64,000 nucleotides of DNA from RGIG4079 sp045596365 (GCA_045596365.1 JAZOCE010000017.1:46711-110710), one strand, 5' to 3'; numbered from the stretch's first letter, positions 1 through 9,615 are shown. The notes: generated by a model from the letters alone, not told the origin. Numbers and translations: made by a program.

Positions 1-2
1 TG

Positions 3-1220
3 CTCATGCTTGGGTTAATGATTGCTCCGGCTCTTATCACTATATTTTCTACTACTGACACAAAAACAATTGCTGTAATTGATAATAGTAAGGTAATTGC
101 ACAAAGTCTTAAAAGCAATGATGAAATTAATTACATCTCTTTAGATGTTCCACTTGATTCAGCACTTGCTAATGCTGACATTGATGGTGTGCTTCTTATC
201 GAAGAAAGTATTCTCACCTCATCCACTGGAGTAAGTCTATACACGAATGAGGCATCATCTATTACAATTGAGCAAAATATCACCTCACAAATAGAAAACA
301 CCATCGAGGAACAACGCCTAAAGAATTATGATATTGAAAATCTTGAGGAAATACTTGATGCTGTAAAAGCAAATGTGTCGTTACAAACATTTAGGAACGA
401 TCAAGAAGAGGGATCCAACGCATCTTCTTCTTTTCTTTCATACATAATAGGAACGATAATGACTTTCATGCTCTACATTTTCCTACTCCTTTACGGTCAA
501 ATGGTAATGACTAGTATCATTGAAGAAAAAAATAATCGCGTACTTGAAATTGTCGTATCATCGATAAAACCCGCTCAACTAATGATGGGAAAAATCATTG
601 GGATTGGACTCGTTGCTGTTACACAAGTACTCATATGGGCGGCATTAATCTCTATCATCTCAGGGTCTATACTACCTGCTTTACTCCCCACTGAAGTAAT
701 AAATGAAGTTACTGCTTTCAACAACGGAACAATTGACACAAACACTGCAACAAACGATCCTGACCTTTTACACGCCCTTTCTGTGCTTGGGGATGTTGGA
801 TACATACTATCTATTTTTGGTTATTTGATGCTATTCCTTATCGGTGGATTTTTATTTTATTCATCTATATATGCAGCCATTGGCTCCGCAGTTGATAACA
901 TCCAAGATGCAGGACAATTTCAATCAATTGTTGTATTCCCTATAATTATCGGTCTTATTCTTTCAATGACTGTTGTCAATGATCCAAACTCTACTCTTGC
1001 AACGACCATGTCAATAATACCATTTACAGCGCCTATGGTAATGATGGCTCGCATTCCATTTGGCATTGCAACATGGGAAATTATCGTATCATTGGTTTTA
1101 TTGTATATCTCATTCTTGTTTATGGTGTGGGTTGCAGCAAAAATTTATCGTGTTGGGATATTCATGTATGGAAAGAAACCATCAATAAAAGACCTTATTC
1201 GTTGGATAAATTACAGATAG
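3..1220 (+). CDS. ABC-2 type transporter permease (5' partial)
   Basis: Permease of the ABC-2/NatB type, which forms the membrane channel of an ABC exporter working with a separate ATPase. The frame is open to the left edge, so the start and the first membrane segment (the visible part begins in a hydrophobic stretch, LMIAPALITIF) lie partly outside. A large extracytoplasmic region of about 130 residues follows, then five or six hydrophobic segments from about residue 145 to 385, the typical layout of this family. The motif EEKNNRVLEIVVSSIKPAQL, the cytoplasmic loop typical of these permeases, is clearly seen. The ATPase partner is expected just upstream, outside the window. The substrate cannot be told. 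A strong hairpin with a T-run lies 20 bases after the stop. Confidence 0.88.
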   Translation, partial: LMLGLMIAPALITIFSTTDTKTIAVIDNSKVIAQSLKSNDEINYISLDVPLDSALANADIDGVLLIEESILTSSTGVSLYTNEASSITIEQNITSQIENTIEEQRLKNYDIENLEEILDAVKANVSLQTFRNDQEEGSNASSSFLSYIIGTIMTFMLYIFLLLYGQMVMTSIIEEKNNRVLEIVVSSIKPAQLMMGKIIGIGLVAVTQVLIWAALISIISGSILPALLPTEVINEVTAFNNGTIDTNTATNDPDLLHALSVLGDVGYILSIFGYLMLFLIGGFLFYSSIYAAIGSAVDNIQDAGQFQSIVVFPIIIGLILSMTVVNDPNSTLATTMSIIPFTAPMVMMARIPFGIATWEIIVSLVLLYISFLFMVWVAAKIYRVGIFMYGKKPSIKDLIRWINYR

Positions 1221-1241
1221 CATTACAACTATAACACAAAC

Positions 1242-1281
1242 AGAAAGTCGCATCCTTGGGAATGCGACTTTCTGTTTTTTT
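1242..1281. terminator. Rho-independent terminator between convergent genes
   Basis: Perfect 12-bp stem (AGAAAGTCGCAT at 1242-1253 with ATGCGACTTTCT at 1262-1273), a short loop, and seven T on the plus strand at 1275-1281. It ends the ABC permease and may also serve the convergent Ddl-like gene, whose side is less T-rich. Confidence 0.85.
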
Positions 1282-1295
1282 AGATTGGGGTATAC

Positions 1296-2477
1296 TTATT
1301 TTAATTTACCTTTAGTTCCTTTTACTCCACCACCAAGGCTGAAAATATTTTGATCGTAAGAGACTGTTTTCATTGCACTTTCACGCTTGCGTTTTAGAGC
1401 AAGTTGAACAAGTTTGTCCATTAGTTTGTCGAATGATAATCCTGTAGCCTCCCACAAGTAGAATGACAATGAGCCTGGAATAGTGTTGATTTCGTTAACA
1501 TAGACGTTTCGCGTAGTCTTATCAATAATAACATCAACGCGACTCACACCATGACATGATAACACGCGGAATGTTTCACATGCGAGGAATTGAATACGTT
1601 TTGTTTCGTCATCGGGCAACTCTGCAGGAATGCGTTTTTGAGATGCTTGCATCCCTTTAGCGCCCTTTGTTCCACCCATATATTTATCTTCATATGATAA
1701 AATTTCTCCACTCTTTATTGGTTCTTCACACACCGATGGTTGGAAGTCATCACAATCGCCCAAAACTGAACAATTGATTTCTTGCAACTCTTCCACCATG
1801 TGCTCTACGATAATGCGTGTAGAATATTTCTCCGCCTCATCAACTTTTTCAATCAATTGAGAGCGGTCAATAGCTCGACCGATACCAACACTTGAACCAA
1901 GATTTGCAGGCTTTACAATTACAGGATAACCGATTTTTTCTTCAAGCTTAGCAATAAGTTGTTCTCGCTGTGAGAACCATTGTTTATCAGTAAACCACAC
2001 ATAATCAACAACAGGAACATCACAAGCCTGAAGAATCATTTTCATAGTGATTTTATCCATACCATTTGCCGATGAAAGGGTATTACATCCGGCAAATGGG
2101 ATACCGGTTGATTCCAATACACCTTCAAAGATACCATCTTCACCATTTGAGCCATGAAGCACAGGGATTACAACATCAAGCTTAGTAAACACATTTGAGC
2201 CAAACAATGATTTCTTTGTTTTATAAAGGTTATAGTCGTCATATATAGGACGCATATAAACCTCTTCACATTTAGCCAAAAGTGCAGGCACATCACGATA
2301 ATTAGCTACATCAAACAATGCCTCACCTGTGTACCATTTCCCTTGTTTTGATATGTATATAGGGGTTACATCATATTTTTCTCTATTAATAGCGTGCATG
2401 GCTTGCGATGCAGATATAACCGAAATTTCATGTTCAGTTGAACGCCCGCCAAAAAATACTCCGATATTAGTTTTCAT
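1296..2477 (-). CDS. D-alanine--D-alanine ligase family protein (ATP-grasp)
   Basis: ATP-grasp ligase of the Ddl family, which joins D-Ala to D-Ala (or a related D-amino or hydroxy acid) using ATP for peptidoglycan precursor synthesis. Visible family signatures are the N-terminal FGGRSTEHEISVISA, the HGSNGEDG motif, KPANLGSSVGIG in the ATP-binding domain, and EINTIPGSLSFYLWEATG near the C-terminus. At 393 residues it is longer than a standard Ddl (about 310-330 residues) and ends in a basic tail. It is the last of three genes on this strand, 32 bases after a MurF-like ligase. The pairing suggests the ligase makes the dipeptide that the MurF-like enzyme adds. Whether it is the cell's housekeeping Ddl or a second copy cannot be told here. 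Confidence 0.85.
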   Translation of the reverse strand: MKTNIGVFFGGRSTEHEISVISASQAMHAINREKYDVTPIYISKQGKWYTGEALFDVANYRDVPALLAKCEEVYMRPIYDDYNLYKTKKSLFGSNVFTKLDVVIPVLHGSNGEDGIFEGVLESTGIPFAGCNTLSSANGMDKITMKMILQACDVPVVDYVWFTDKQWFSQREQLIAKLEEKIGYPVIVKPANLGSSVGIGRAIDRSQLIEKVDEAEKYSTRIIVEHMVEELQEINCSVLGDCDDFQPSVCEEPIKSGEILSYEDKYMGGTKGAKGMQASQKRIPAELPDDETKRIQFLACETFRVLSCHGVSRVDVIIDKTTRNVYVNEINTIPGSLSFYLWEATGLSFDKLMDKLVQLALKRKRESAMKTVSYDQNIFSLGGGVKGTKGKLK

Positions 2478-2509
2478 ATCTATTTATTATTGAATTTTTA
2501 ATATTATCA

Positions 2510-4099
2510 TTATTTAAATGTATCTGGAAGATCATTTTCATACAAGACTGTATCTCCCGGCTTTACAATTGTACCTAATAGCTGTTGAGCATCTTTAAAT
2601 GAAGCTACGGCTTTCACTTTTTCTGTAGCCATACCTCCTGCAATAGCACCTTCAACCAATGCCTCACGATTGTACTCTCCCACTATTATTGCAATGTCGG
2701 CACATTCAGCTATCTTTTTACCTAACGAGTTATTATATTCAAATTGTTTATCTCCAAGTTCAATCATCCCCGGAGTAATCACTATGCGCTGTCCTTTATT
2801 AAAACGAGCAAGAACATCCATAGCCATGTGAGAGCCTGTTGGATTTGAGTTAAATGCATCGTCAATGATGGTAACCCCTCCGGGAGTACGCTTCAAGTTT
2901 AATCTATGTTCTACTTGTTCAATCTTTTCTACAGCGTAACGTATTTTTTCCTCAGGAACATCAAGACGCATTGCAATTATTACAGCGGCAATTAAGTTTG
3001 AGATATTGCACTCTCCCACCAAACGTGTATGCAATGTCAATTCTCGACCATTACCTACAATAGTAAATAATGTTCCATATTCATCATACTGAATATTCTT
3101 TGCGGTATATGATGCATTTTCAGTGGCGTTCACAGCATATCGGCAACATTCCACATTTGCAACAACTCTATTTGCGACATAAGGGAAATCATCATTTACC
3201 ACAGCCAATCCATCAGATGGCAACGCATCAACGAGTTCAAATTTGGTACTTTGCACATTCTCAATTGATTTAAACGATTCTAAATGTTGTTCTCCGACAG
3301 CGGTAACGATACCCATTGACGGATGGACCAAATCACAAATCTCTTTTATATCTCCTTGTTGTTTTGCACCCATCTCCACAATAAACACCTCATTATAAGG
3401 CTTGAGATATTCTCTAACTGTGCGTATAACACCTAATGTCGTATTATAGCTACCCGGAGTCATCATCACATCATATTTTTCGCTCAAAATACGATGTAAA
3501 TAATGCTTTGTGCTTGTTTTGCCATAGCTACCTGTAATACCTATTATTTTCAAGTCGGGCATCGAAGCAAGAATACGAGCCGCATCATTATAATATTTCT
3601 TGTTTATTGATTTCTCTACAGGGCGTAATATTGTATTTGCCGCCAATACGATGATATGGGAACATATATACAACACCAATGATGTCAACGATAATGTAAA
3701 CAATATTTGTTGCACATCTGATTTCCACATATACACAACTATCAGTGCCAATATTACAACCGACATGGTTGTCATTACTGCAAATATGCGCCAAACACGA
3801 TTGGTAAACACCAATGGTTTCTTGTATTTAGCCTTAAACAATTTTTGTGAACTAACGGCAGTTGCTACCAAAATAAATAATTCGCCCATACTTGCCGGCA
3901 CTGCATCAATCAAAGACAATAGCATCACAATCATTGCAAACAAGCGCACGCCCGATGTCGAATCACCACTCACTCGCAACCATTTCATGTAGCGTTCATT
4001 GCGATAGGAATTTTGTTGCAACATCATCAATGTGCGTTTATATTCAGCATACACATTGATTAAAGCCAATATAAATACTATAAAAAATACTATTGTCAT
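2510..4099 (-). CDS. Membrane-anchored Mur ligase (MurF-like)
   Basis: Mur ligase family protein, resembling MurF, which adds D-Ala-D-Ala to UDP-MurNAc-tripeptide with ATP. The catalytic part (about residues 180-529) has the P-loop TGSYGKTSTK, the central VIVEMGAK-like segment (VFIVEMGAKQQGDI), AVGEQHLESF, and DDAFNSNP close to the C-terminal domain. Unlike cytosolic MurF, it starts with about 170 residues containing several hydrophobic segments (near residues 1-18, 55-85, 105-125 and 132-155), so it should sit in the inner membrane. The standard MurF substrate-binding N-domain is not apparent. It starts 4 bases after the stop of an alpha/beta hydrolase and is followed by a Ddl-like ligase. 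It is probably not the housekeeping MurF, which is normally cytosolic and in the dcw cluster; that is inference. Confidence 0.8.
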   Translation of the reverse strand: MTIVFFIVFILALINVYAEYKRTLMMLQQNSYRNERYMKWLRVSGDSTSGVRLFAMIVMLLSLIDAVPASMGELFILVATAVSSQKLFKAKYKKPLVFTNRVWRIFAVMTTMSVVILALIVVYMWKSDVQQILFTLSLTSLVLYICSHIIVLAANTILRPVEKSINKKYYNDAARILASMPDLKIIGITGSYGKTSTKHYLHRILSEKYDVMMTPGSYNTTLGVIRTVREYLKPYNEVFIVEMGAKQQGDIKEICDLVHPSMGIVTAVGEQHLESFKSIENVQSTKFELVDALPSDGLAVVNDDFPYVANRVVANVECCRYAVNATENASYTAKNIQYDEYGTLFTIVGNGRELTLHTRLVGECNISNLIAAVIIAMRLDVPEEKIRYAVEKIEQVEHRLNLKRTPGGVTIIDDAFNSNPTGSHMAMDVLARFNKGQRIVITPGMIELGDKQFEYNNSLGKKIAECADIAIIVGEYNREALVEGAIAGGMATEKVKAVASFKDAQQLLGTIVKPGDTVLYENDLPDTFK

Positions 4100-4103
4100 A
4101 ATT

Positions 4104-4868
4104 CTAACTATTTAAGAAACTGCGCAAAACGGCAGCAAATTGAAATGGATTATCTAAAAAGCTATAATGACCACATCTGGGAAAAGATACGAGTCCGGCA
4201 TTAGGAATTAGTCGCTCCATGATTTTTGCATCACGCAATGGCGTTGCTGTATCATTTTCACCCCAAATTAATAATGTTGGAGCCTTTATTAATGGCATTT
4301 TATCTTTCAAATCCTCATTCACTACCTTACTCAAGATAGCACGCATCATGGGTGACGCATTATTATAATCACTTGAGCCACGCTTTGCTCGCATAGCATC
4401 AATGCGTTGTTGAGCTCGCGCCTTTCCATATATTAATGGCATGAGTTTTTTACCTAACTTATAGGTATATACCTTAAAATAATATTTCAACGAGCGACGA
4501 GGCTTCACACCGGCAGCGTCAACAAGAATAAGTTTGTTTACTTTATTACGCGATGAATATAAAATACCTACTCTTCCTCCAAATGAATGACCAAGCAAAA
4601 TGGGATTTTCTATATTTTCGGTCTTCACCAATTGTTCAATCAATCGAGTATATTCCTCAACGCCCCACACCTCTGACGGCTCTTGCGATTCACCAAATCC
4701 GGGGAAATCCACATTATAGACTTTGTGATTCTCCAGCGCAACCTTTTCCACACTCTGCAAAGTAGTCAAATTACACCCCCACCCGTGCATCAAGATAATG
4801 GGCGCGCCCTCTCCTTGCACAGTGTAATGAAAGTTTAAGCCGGATAATTGAATAGTTTTTTCCATCAT
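4104..4868 (-). CDS. Alpha/beta hydrolase
   Basis: Alpha/beta-hydrolase fold protein of 254 residues. The nucleophile elbow GHSFGGRVG, an oxyanion segment HGWGCN, the acid region WGENDTATP and the C-terminal CGHYSFLDNP give a complete Ser-Asp-His triad. No signal peptide is seen, so it should be cytosolic. It is the first gene of a three-gene operon with a membrane Mur ligase and a Ddl-like ligase. A TAnnTTTG promoter element lies only about 14 bases before the start, which argues for this start and a very short leader. The substrate is unknown; the context suggests cell-wall precursor or amino-acid ester metabolism, but this is inference. Confidence 0.8.
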   Translation of the reverse strand: MMEKTIQLSGLNFHYTVQGEGAPIILMHGWGCNLTTLQSVEKVALENHKVYNVDFPGFGESQEPSEVWGVEEYTRLIEQLVKTENIENPILLGHSFGGRVGILYSSRNKVNKLILVDAAGVKPRRSLKYYFKVYTYKLGKKLMPLIYGKARAQQRIDAMRAKRGSSDYNNASPMMRAILSKVVNEDLKDKMPLIKAPTLLIWGENDTATPLRDAKIMERLIPNAGLVSFPRCGHYSFLDNPFQFAAVLRSFLNS

Positions 4869-4881
4869 TCTATTTATATAG

Positions 4882-4889
4882 CAAAGGTA
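4882..4889 (-). promoter_or_regulatory. Promoter -7 element of the hydrolase/Mur/Ddl operon
   Basis: TACCTTTG on the minus strand fits the Bacteroidetes TAnnTTTG consensus and lies 13 bases before the start codon at 4868. Confidence 0.6.
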
Positions 4890-4976
4890 AAGAAAATCTC
4901 TGTAATAACACTACAAAGCAACATAAATATAAGTAAATAATTTCTATATAAATAGCCTATTATTTTTACTTTTTCA

Positions 4977-4984
4977 TAACTTTG
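4977..4984 (+). promoter_or_regulatory. Promoter -7 element of the EamA transporter
   Basis: TAACTTTG fits TAnnTTTG and lies 21 bases before the start at 5006. No clear -33 TTTG is seen. Confidence 0.55.
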
Positions 4985-5005
4985 CAAGCCTAAAATCGAG
5001 GGGTT

Positions 5006-5902
5006 ATGGGAAATAAGAAATTAAGTAAAAATGCAATAATCGGTTATCCGGCAGGAATAATTACAGGAATAACCTATGGATTAAATCCACTATTTGGTGT
5101 GCCATTGATGCAAAATGGAGCTTCAGTTGATTCTATTCTGTTCTTCCGATATGGAATTGCAGTATTAATTTTAGGCATATTTCTTCTATTTACAAAACAA
5201 AGTTTCAAAGTTTCAATTAATCAATTAGAGATATTAGTACTGCTTGGATTACTATACTCTTCAAGCAGTATTTTTCTATTTGAAGCATATAACTATATTG
5301 CATCAGGATTAGCTACAACACTCATATTCCTTAGTCCGGTACTTGTAGCAATCATCATGGTCTTTCTACGTAATATACCATCATGGCCTGTGTGGCTGTC
5401 TATTTTTGCAACATTTGCAGGCGTGATACTTATGACGCAAAACGACTCGTCACAAATAATAAATCCTATTGGGATGTTATTGGCTATAAGCTCTGCGTTA
5501 GCTTATTCTTTTTTTATAATAATTATAAATCGTAGCAAAAAAATCAGTTTAATCTCTAATACACTGCTAACATTCTATGCCTTGCTTACCGGGACAATAA
5601 TCTTCCTTGGTAAAATTATGTTTGCCAAGGAAGGTATAACAACAGGCATCGAAGGTTATACAGCATGGGGCTATCTAATTGGCTTGGCCATTTTGCCGAC
5701 TATCGTTTCAACAGCCACATTAGCCATCGCCACTCGCAACATTGGTGCTACAAAGGCTTCCGTACTTGGAGTATTCGAGCCTATCACTGCAATTATTATT
5801 GGTACATTTGTATTTGGAGAAACGCTAACAGCAAATATCGTTATTGGCATTTTGATAGCAATAGTAGCTGTAACATTTATGATTATATCTACTAAACGAT
5901 AG
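5006..5902 (+). CDS. EamA/DMT family transporter
   Basis: Drug/metabolite transporter of the EamA type, an inner-membrane carrier of 298 residues with about ten hydrophobic segments arranged as two homologous halves of five. The first half ends near residue 145 and the second carries the typical ASVLGVFEPITAIIIGTFVFGE segment near the end, split here as ASVLGVFEPITA and IIGTFVFGE. Members export amino acids, metabolites or drugs; the substrate cannot be read from the sequence. It stands alone, divergent from the Mur-ligase operon and convergent with the MBOAT gene, with its own promoter element. Confidence 0.88.
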   Translation: MGNKKLSKNAIIGYPAGIITGITYGLNPLFGVPLMQNGASVDSILFFRYGIAVLILGIFLLFTKQSFKVSINQLEILVLLGLLYSSSSIFLFEAYNYIASGLATTLIFLSPVLVAIIMVFLRNIPSWPVWLSIFATFAGVILMTQNDSSQIINPIGMLLAISSALAYSFFIIIINRSKKISLISNTLLTFYALLTGTIIFLGKIMFAKEGITTGIEGYTAWGYLIGLAILPTIVSTATLAIATRNIGATKASVLGVFEPITAIIIGTFVFGETLTANIVIGILIAIVAVTFMIISTKR

Positions 5903-5941
5903 GTTTATAAGTATCAATTAATATTGCTTAAACAGCAATTA

Positions 5942-7414
5942 TCAGAATTGAAAATAGATGAAAGGGGCGACGTCTTCGCTCATAAATTGGATTACAAATT
6001 GGACTACGACGATGAACACAACAAATTTGATAAACCAATTTGAATTAACAAACAGTTCTCCCAGTTTATCGTACCATCGGCGAGGCATTGCATGAGAAAG
6101 TATAATAACTGCCATCATGATGCACCACACATAACGCACTTCAAGGAATGGAGCAATATGAGCTACACTGAAATTAGTGAATATGTTCTTTATTATAAGC
6201 CACGAATCAGTCCACGACTCTGCGCGGAAGAATACCCATAATAATGAGACATAGACAATAGTAACGGTCCAGGACAATGCTTTTATAGGGAAATTATTAG
6301 GAATTTTTTCCAAAAAAGGTTTTGACGCTTTATGTACAGCTAACCCCACTCCATGCATTGCTCCCCAAAACACAAATTTCCATGCTGCGCCATGCCATAA
6401 TCCACCAATGAGCATCGTCAAGAAGTTGTTTACATAGGTTCTTATTGTCCCTTTTCTATTCCCTCCAAGTGGGATATATAAATAATCTCTTAACCATGAC
6501 GATAACGAAATGTGCCAACGACGCCAAAATTCTGTCAAGTTTTTAGATTTATAAGGGAAATTAAAGTTGGGACTTAACTTAAATCCCATTATCAAAGCGA
6601 TACCTATTGCCATATCAGAGTATCCTGAAAAGTCGCAATAAATCTGCATTGTATAGCCAATTACACCCATCAAGCTCTCAAATCCGCTATATCCTGTGGG
6701 AGATGAAAATATCAGGTCATTATATTGCGAAATATAATCGGCAATTATTGCTTTCTTTATAATCCCTAATATTATCATCCAAAATCCTAAATATATCTCA
6801 TCGCGTTTCGGACGACTATTTTGCTCTACTTGCGGAAGGAAATAATCAGCTCTAACGATGGGACCTGCTACCAATGCGGGGAAAAACGACAGGAAGAATA
6901 CATATTCAAGCCAGGTGCGTGTGGGCGCCACTCTCTCCTTATATACATCAACTATATAGCTTATTGACTGAAATGTATAGAATGAAATCCCCACAGGAAG
7001 AATTATATCTAATGGTTGGAAGTTCCCTTCAACCATCTGGTTCCAATTCCATAAAAAGAAATTGGCATACTTGAAATAACCCAATATACTTAACGATGTT
7101 ATAATCGAGACGGCCACACACGCCTTTTTAGCACCTTTTGATTTCAATTTCACCAAAAGACGAGATAATCCCCAATCAAGCAAAGAGGTACAAACCAACA
7201 ATAGGAAAAATAATCCACTTGATTTATAATAAAAATAGAGGCTGAACGCAATGACAAAAACAAGCATCTGCCAACGGCGGTTTTTCAAAGCCGCATAAAT
7301 AGGCATAAACAATATAAAAAGAAACCAAAATAGTCCGCTTGAAAATATCATTGGAGCTGTAGCATCATAGGACAACAGCTCCATTAAATTAGAAAAAATA
7401 TCTTGTAATTGCAT
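5942..7414 (-). CDS. MBOAT family O-acyltransferase
   Basis: Membrane-bound O-acyltransferase of the AlgI/DltB type, 490 residues with about eleven hydrophobic segments. The signature regions are QIYCDFSGYSDMAIG near residues 257-271, LTEFWRRWHISLSSWLRDYL at about 293-312, and GGLWHGAAW with the presumed catalytic His341. Such proteins pass an acyl (usually acetyl) group across the inner membrane to a partner that modifies a polysaccharide. The partner is very likely the SGNH protein encoded 6 bases upstream on the same strand. It resembles alginate or cellulose acetylation pairs. The glycan modified is unknown, since no polymer synthase lies next to it. Confidence 0.88.
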   Translation of the reverse strand: MQLQDIFSNLMELLSYDATAPMIFSSGLFWFLFILFMPIYAALKNRRWQMLVFVIAFSLYFYYKSSGLFFLLLVCTSLLDWGLSRLLVKLKSKGAKKACVAVSIITSLSILGYFKYANFFLWNWNQMVEGNFQPLDIILPVGISFYTFQSISYIVDVYKERVAPTRTWLEYVFFLSFFPALVAGPIVRADYFLPQVEQNSRPKRDEIYLGFWMIILGIIKKAIIADYISQYNDLIFSSPTGYSGFESLMGVIGYTMQIYCDFSGYSDMAIGIALIMGFKLSPNFNFPYKSKNLTEFWRRWHISLSSWLRDYLYIPLGGNRKGTIRTYVNNFLTMLIGGLWHGAAWKFVFWGAMHGVGLAVHKASKPFLEKIPNNFPIKALSWTVTIVYVSLLWVFFRAESWTDSWLIIKNIFTNFSVAHIAPFLEVRYVWCIMMAVIILSHAMPRRWYDKLGELFVNSNWFIKFVVFIVVVQFVIQFMSEDVAPFIYFQF

Positions 7415-7420
7415 TGATTG

Positions 7421-8197
7421 TTAACGTTTAGGCTGTAATACTACAACTCTTTGTGGCTTAGCAGTTTTCTCTTGTGGGATGTTTAATCTGATGGGGTGAG
7501 CGCAATTTTCAGGCATCCAGTGCACAACACTATCCATCCATTGCACTGCCGATGAGCGTGTGGGGTGTGCTCCATCTTTTGCTCTATCAAAATGCATCCC
7601 ATTAGATAGAAAAAAACATCCCGGTTTAGCATTTGTAGCAATCAGATCATTAATCCCGGTATCCTCTTTCCAGTTAGGTGGCCCAATCCACAAATATGGA
7701 ATATCTCCGATTTGTGATAATATCGTTTTCACATACTTATCGCGTTTTTTTGCTATATCCTTCACAAACAATTCATTAGCACCCAGACATATAAACACAT
7801 ACGTTGGTTTAAATCTTCGGATAAATGTTTTCAATGTATCACATTCACCCCACACATTGGATGTTGAGCTATACCATATAACGGTGTTCATCTTGTGTCC
7901 ATTTTCCTTGGCATATGCTGCCAAACGAGGCGATAACCCCTCCAACATTGAATCTCCTATAAACAATATATTTTGAGCCGTTGTGTCAATCGGTTGTGGC
8001 TTAAAAGTATCATCGTTGTCAATCTGTACAGTATCATCTGCCACATTGACCTCATCAACCTGTGTCAAGCGATCATACATCCCCGACGTCTTCAATTCCA
8101 GTCCACATATATTTATTGAATCAAAACTTGATGCCGTAATAAACAACAAAAATGTCAGCACCAAAATTGACCACAATCCTAAATATCCTCTTTTCAT
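7421..8197 (-). CDS. SGNH/GDSL-family hydrolase or acyltransferase, membrane-anchored
   Basis: SGNH-fold protein that probably transfers acetyl groups to a periplasmic glycan together with the MBOAT protein encoded next to it. An N-terminal membrane anchor (LWSILVLTFLLFITA) is followed by a linker and the SGNH domain. The domain has FIGDSM with nucleophile Ser83, the block III-like CLGANELF, and DGAHPT with the Asp-His pair. I place the start at 8197 (MKRGYLGL), directly before the membrane segment. The frame also has an ATG at 8245 that would add 16 polar residues ahead of the anchor. The C-terminal 40 residues are basic and look unstructured. The two genes are 6 bases apart and surely co-transcribed. 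Confidence 0.78.
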   Translation of the reverse strand: MKRGYLGLWSILVLTFLLFITASSFDSINICGLELKTSGMYDRLTQVDEVNVADDTVQIDNDDTFKPQPIDTTAQNILFIGDSMLEGLSPRLAAYAKENGHKMNTVIWYSSTSNVWGECDTLKTFIRRFKPTYVFICLGANELFVKDIAKKRDKYVKTILSQIGDIPYLWIGPPNWKEDTGINDLIATNAKPGCFFLSNGMHFDRAKDGAHPTRSSAVQWMDSVVHWMPENCAHPIRLNIPQEKTAKPQRVVVLQPKR

Positions 8198-8285
8198 TCT
8201 TATATTAAATTTAAAGGCATCAAAATTACGAAAAATTCTACACATATATAATTTTAATATTAACTTTACGAAAATTTAATTTATC

Positions 8286-9593
8286 ATGATTACAACTATA
8301 ATTCTTTCAGCAATCCTTTTACTTTGCATAATTTTAATAATCTGGTTATTTATAGCTTTCAACAATCAGAAATCGCAATTTTCATTACTATCAACTGAGC
8401 GTGCTACATTGTCTGCTCAAGCAGAAATCTCAGGTAATAGAGCAACTGAAGCTCAAGATGAAATTCAACGTCTGCAAAATGAAATGAGTTCCTTCCGAGA
8501 AGAAAACGGAAGACTAAAAGAGCGCATCAAATTCATTGAAGAAGAGAAAGAGCGCTTATCAAAGGAGTCAGAAATTCGTTTCCAGAACATTGCAAATGAA
8601 ATACTTACACACAACTCGCGCATTTTTAAAGAGCAAAATGAAACTCGCTTATCTGAAATTCTAACTCCTCTAAAAGAGAATATCGAACAGTTCAAAAAGA
8701 CTATCAATGACAGCTACTCCAATGAAGCGCGTGAACGATTCTCTCTACAAGAACGCATCAAAGAGCTCATCGAACTCAATCAATCAATAAGCAAGGAAGC
8801 CAAAGACTTAACTACTGCCTTGAAAGGCAACAGTAAAGTACAAGGTGATTGGGGTGAAATGATTCTTGAAAACATCCTCGAGAAATCAGGATTGGAAAAA
8901 GGACGTGAATACACTGTACAACAAACTACCGATGAGAATGGGAATACATTACGCAACGAGAACGGCACTGCACTACGCCCCGATGTAGTCATCAATTACC
9001 CTGGCGACCGATATGTTGTAATCGACTCTAAAGTGTCGTTGAGCGCCTATGTAAATTATATTAATTCCGAGACTCAAGAGGAACAAGAAACTTATGCCAA
9101 ACAACATTTGACTTCGGTGAGAAATCACATTGCAGAACTACGTAACAAGAAATACCAAGATTATGTGGGTGGTGGCAAGACTGATTTCGTGATGATGTTT
9201 ATCCCCAATGAAGCGGCTTATATCACCGCAATGCAATTAGACAGTAATTTGTGGCAAGATGCCTATGACGTGAGAGTTCTTCTTGTTTCGCCAACACAAC
9301 TCATCTCAGCATTAAGATTAGTCGCTCAATTATGGAGCCACGACCGACAAACTCGCAATGCTATAGAAATTGCCAAAGTGGGAGGAAACATGTATGACAA
9401 ATTTGTTGGATTTGTTGATGACATGTACAAAATTGAGAAATCAATTAAACAAGCCAATGACACATACAATTCGGCAATGAATAAACTCCACGAAGGAAGA
9501 GGCAACCTTGTTTCATATGCCGAAAAAATGCGCACACTCGGAGCAAAAGCGTCCAAATCCCTCCCCGAACAGTTAAAAGATGAAATTGAATAA
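8286..9593 (+). CDS. rmuC: DNA recombination protein RmuC
   Basis: RmuC family protein, 435 residues, a predicted nuclease-fold protein that limits DNA inversions or rearrangements in E. coli. It has an N-terminal membrane helix (residues 5-25), a long coiled coil to about residue 180 rich in Glu, Arg and Gln, and the RmuC core with GDWGEMILENILEKSGL, RPDVVINYPGD, VIDSKVSL and TDFVMMFIPNEAAYI. The conserved acidic and lysine residues of the PD-(D/E)xK-like core are present. It is a single gene, divergent from the SGNH gene; TAACTTTA at 8262-8269 is a near-consensus -7 element in front of it. A terminator follows 22 bases after the stop. Confidence 0.92.
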   Translation: MITTIILSAILLLCIILIIWLFIAFNNQKSQFSLLSTERATLSAQAEISGNRATEAQDEIQRLQNEMSSFREENGRLKERIKFIEEEKERLSKESEIRFQNIANEILTHNSRIFKEQNETRLSEILTPLKENIEQFKKTINDSYSNEARERFSLQERIKELIELNQSISKEAKDLTTALKGNSKVQGDWGEMILENILEKSGLEKGREYTVQQTTDENGNTLRNENGTALRPDVVINYPGDRYVVIDSKVSLSAYVNYINSETQEEQETYAKQHLTSVRNHIAELRNKKYQDYVGGGKTDFVMMFIPNEAAYITAMQLDSNLWQDAYDVRVLLVSPTQLISALRLVAQLWSHDRQTRNAIEIAKVGGNMYDKFVGFVDDMYKIEKSIKQANDTYNSAMNKLHEGRGNLVSYAEKMRTLGAKASKSLPEQLKDEIE

Positions 9594-9615
9594 TTATTAA
9601 TACCCTATATAAAAG

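Noticed and set aside
3600..3992. Plus-strand frame of 130 codons inside the Mur-ligase gene
   Set aside because: It is the antisense of the well-supported membrane segment of the MurF-like protein and has no family features.
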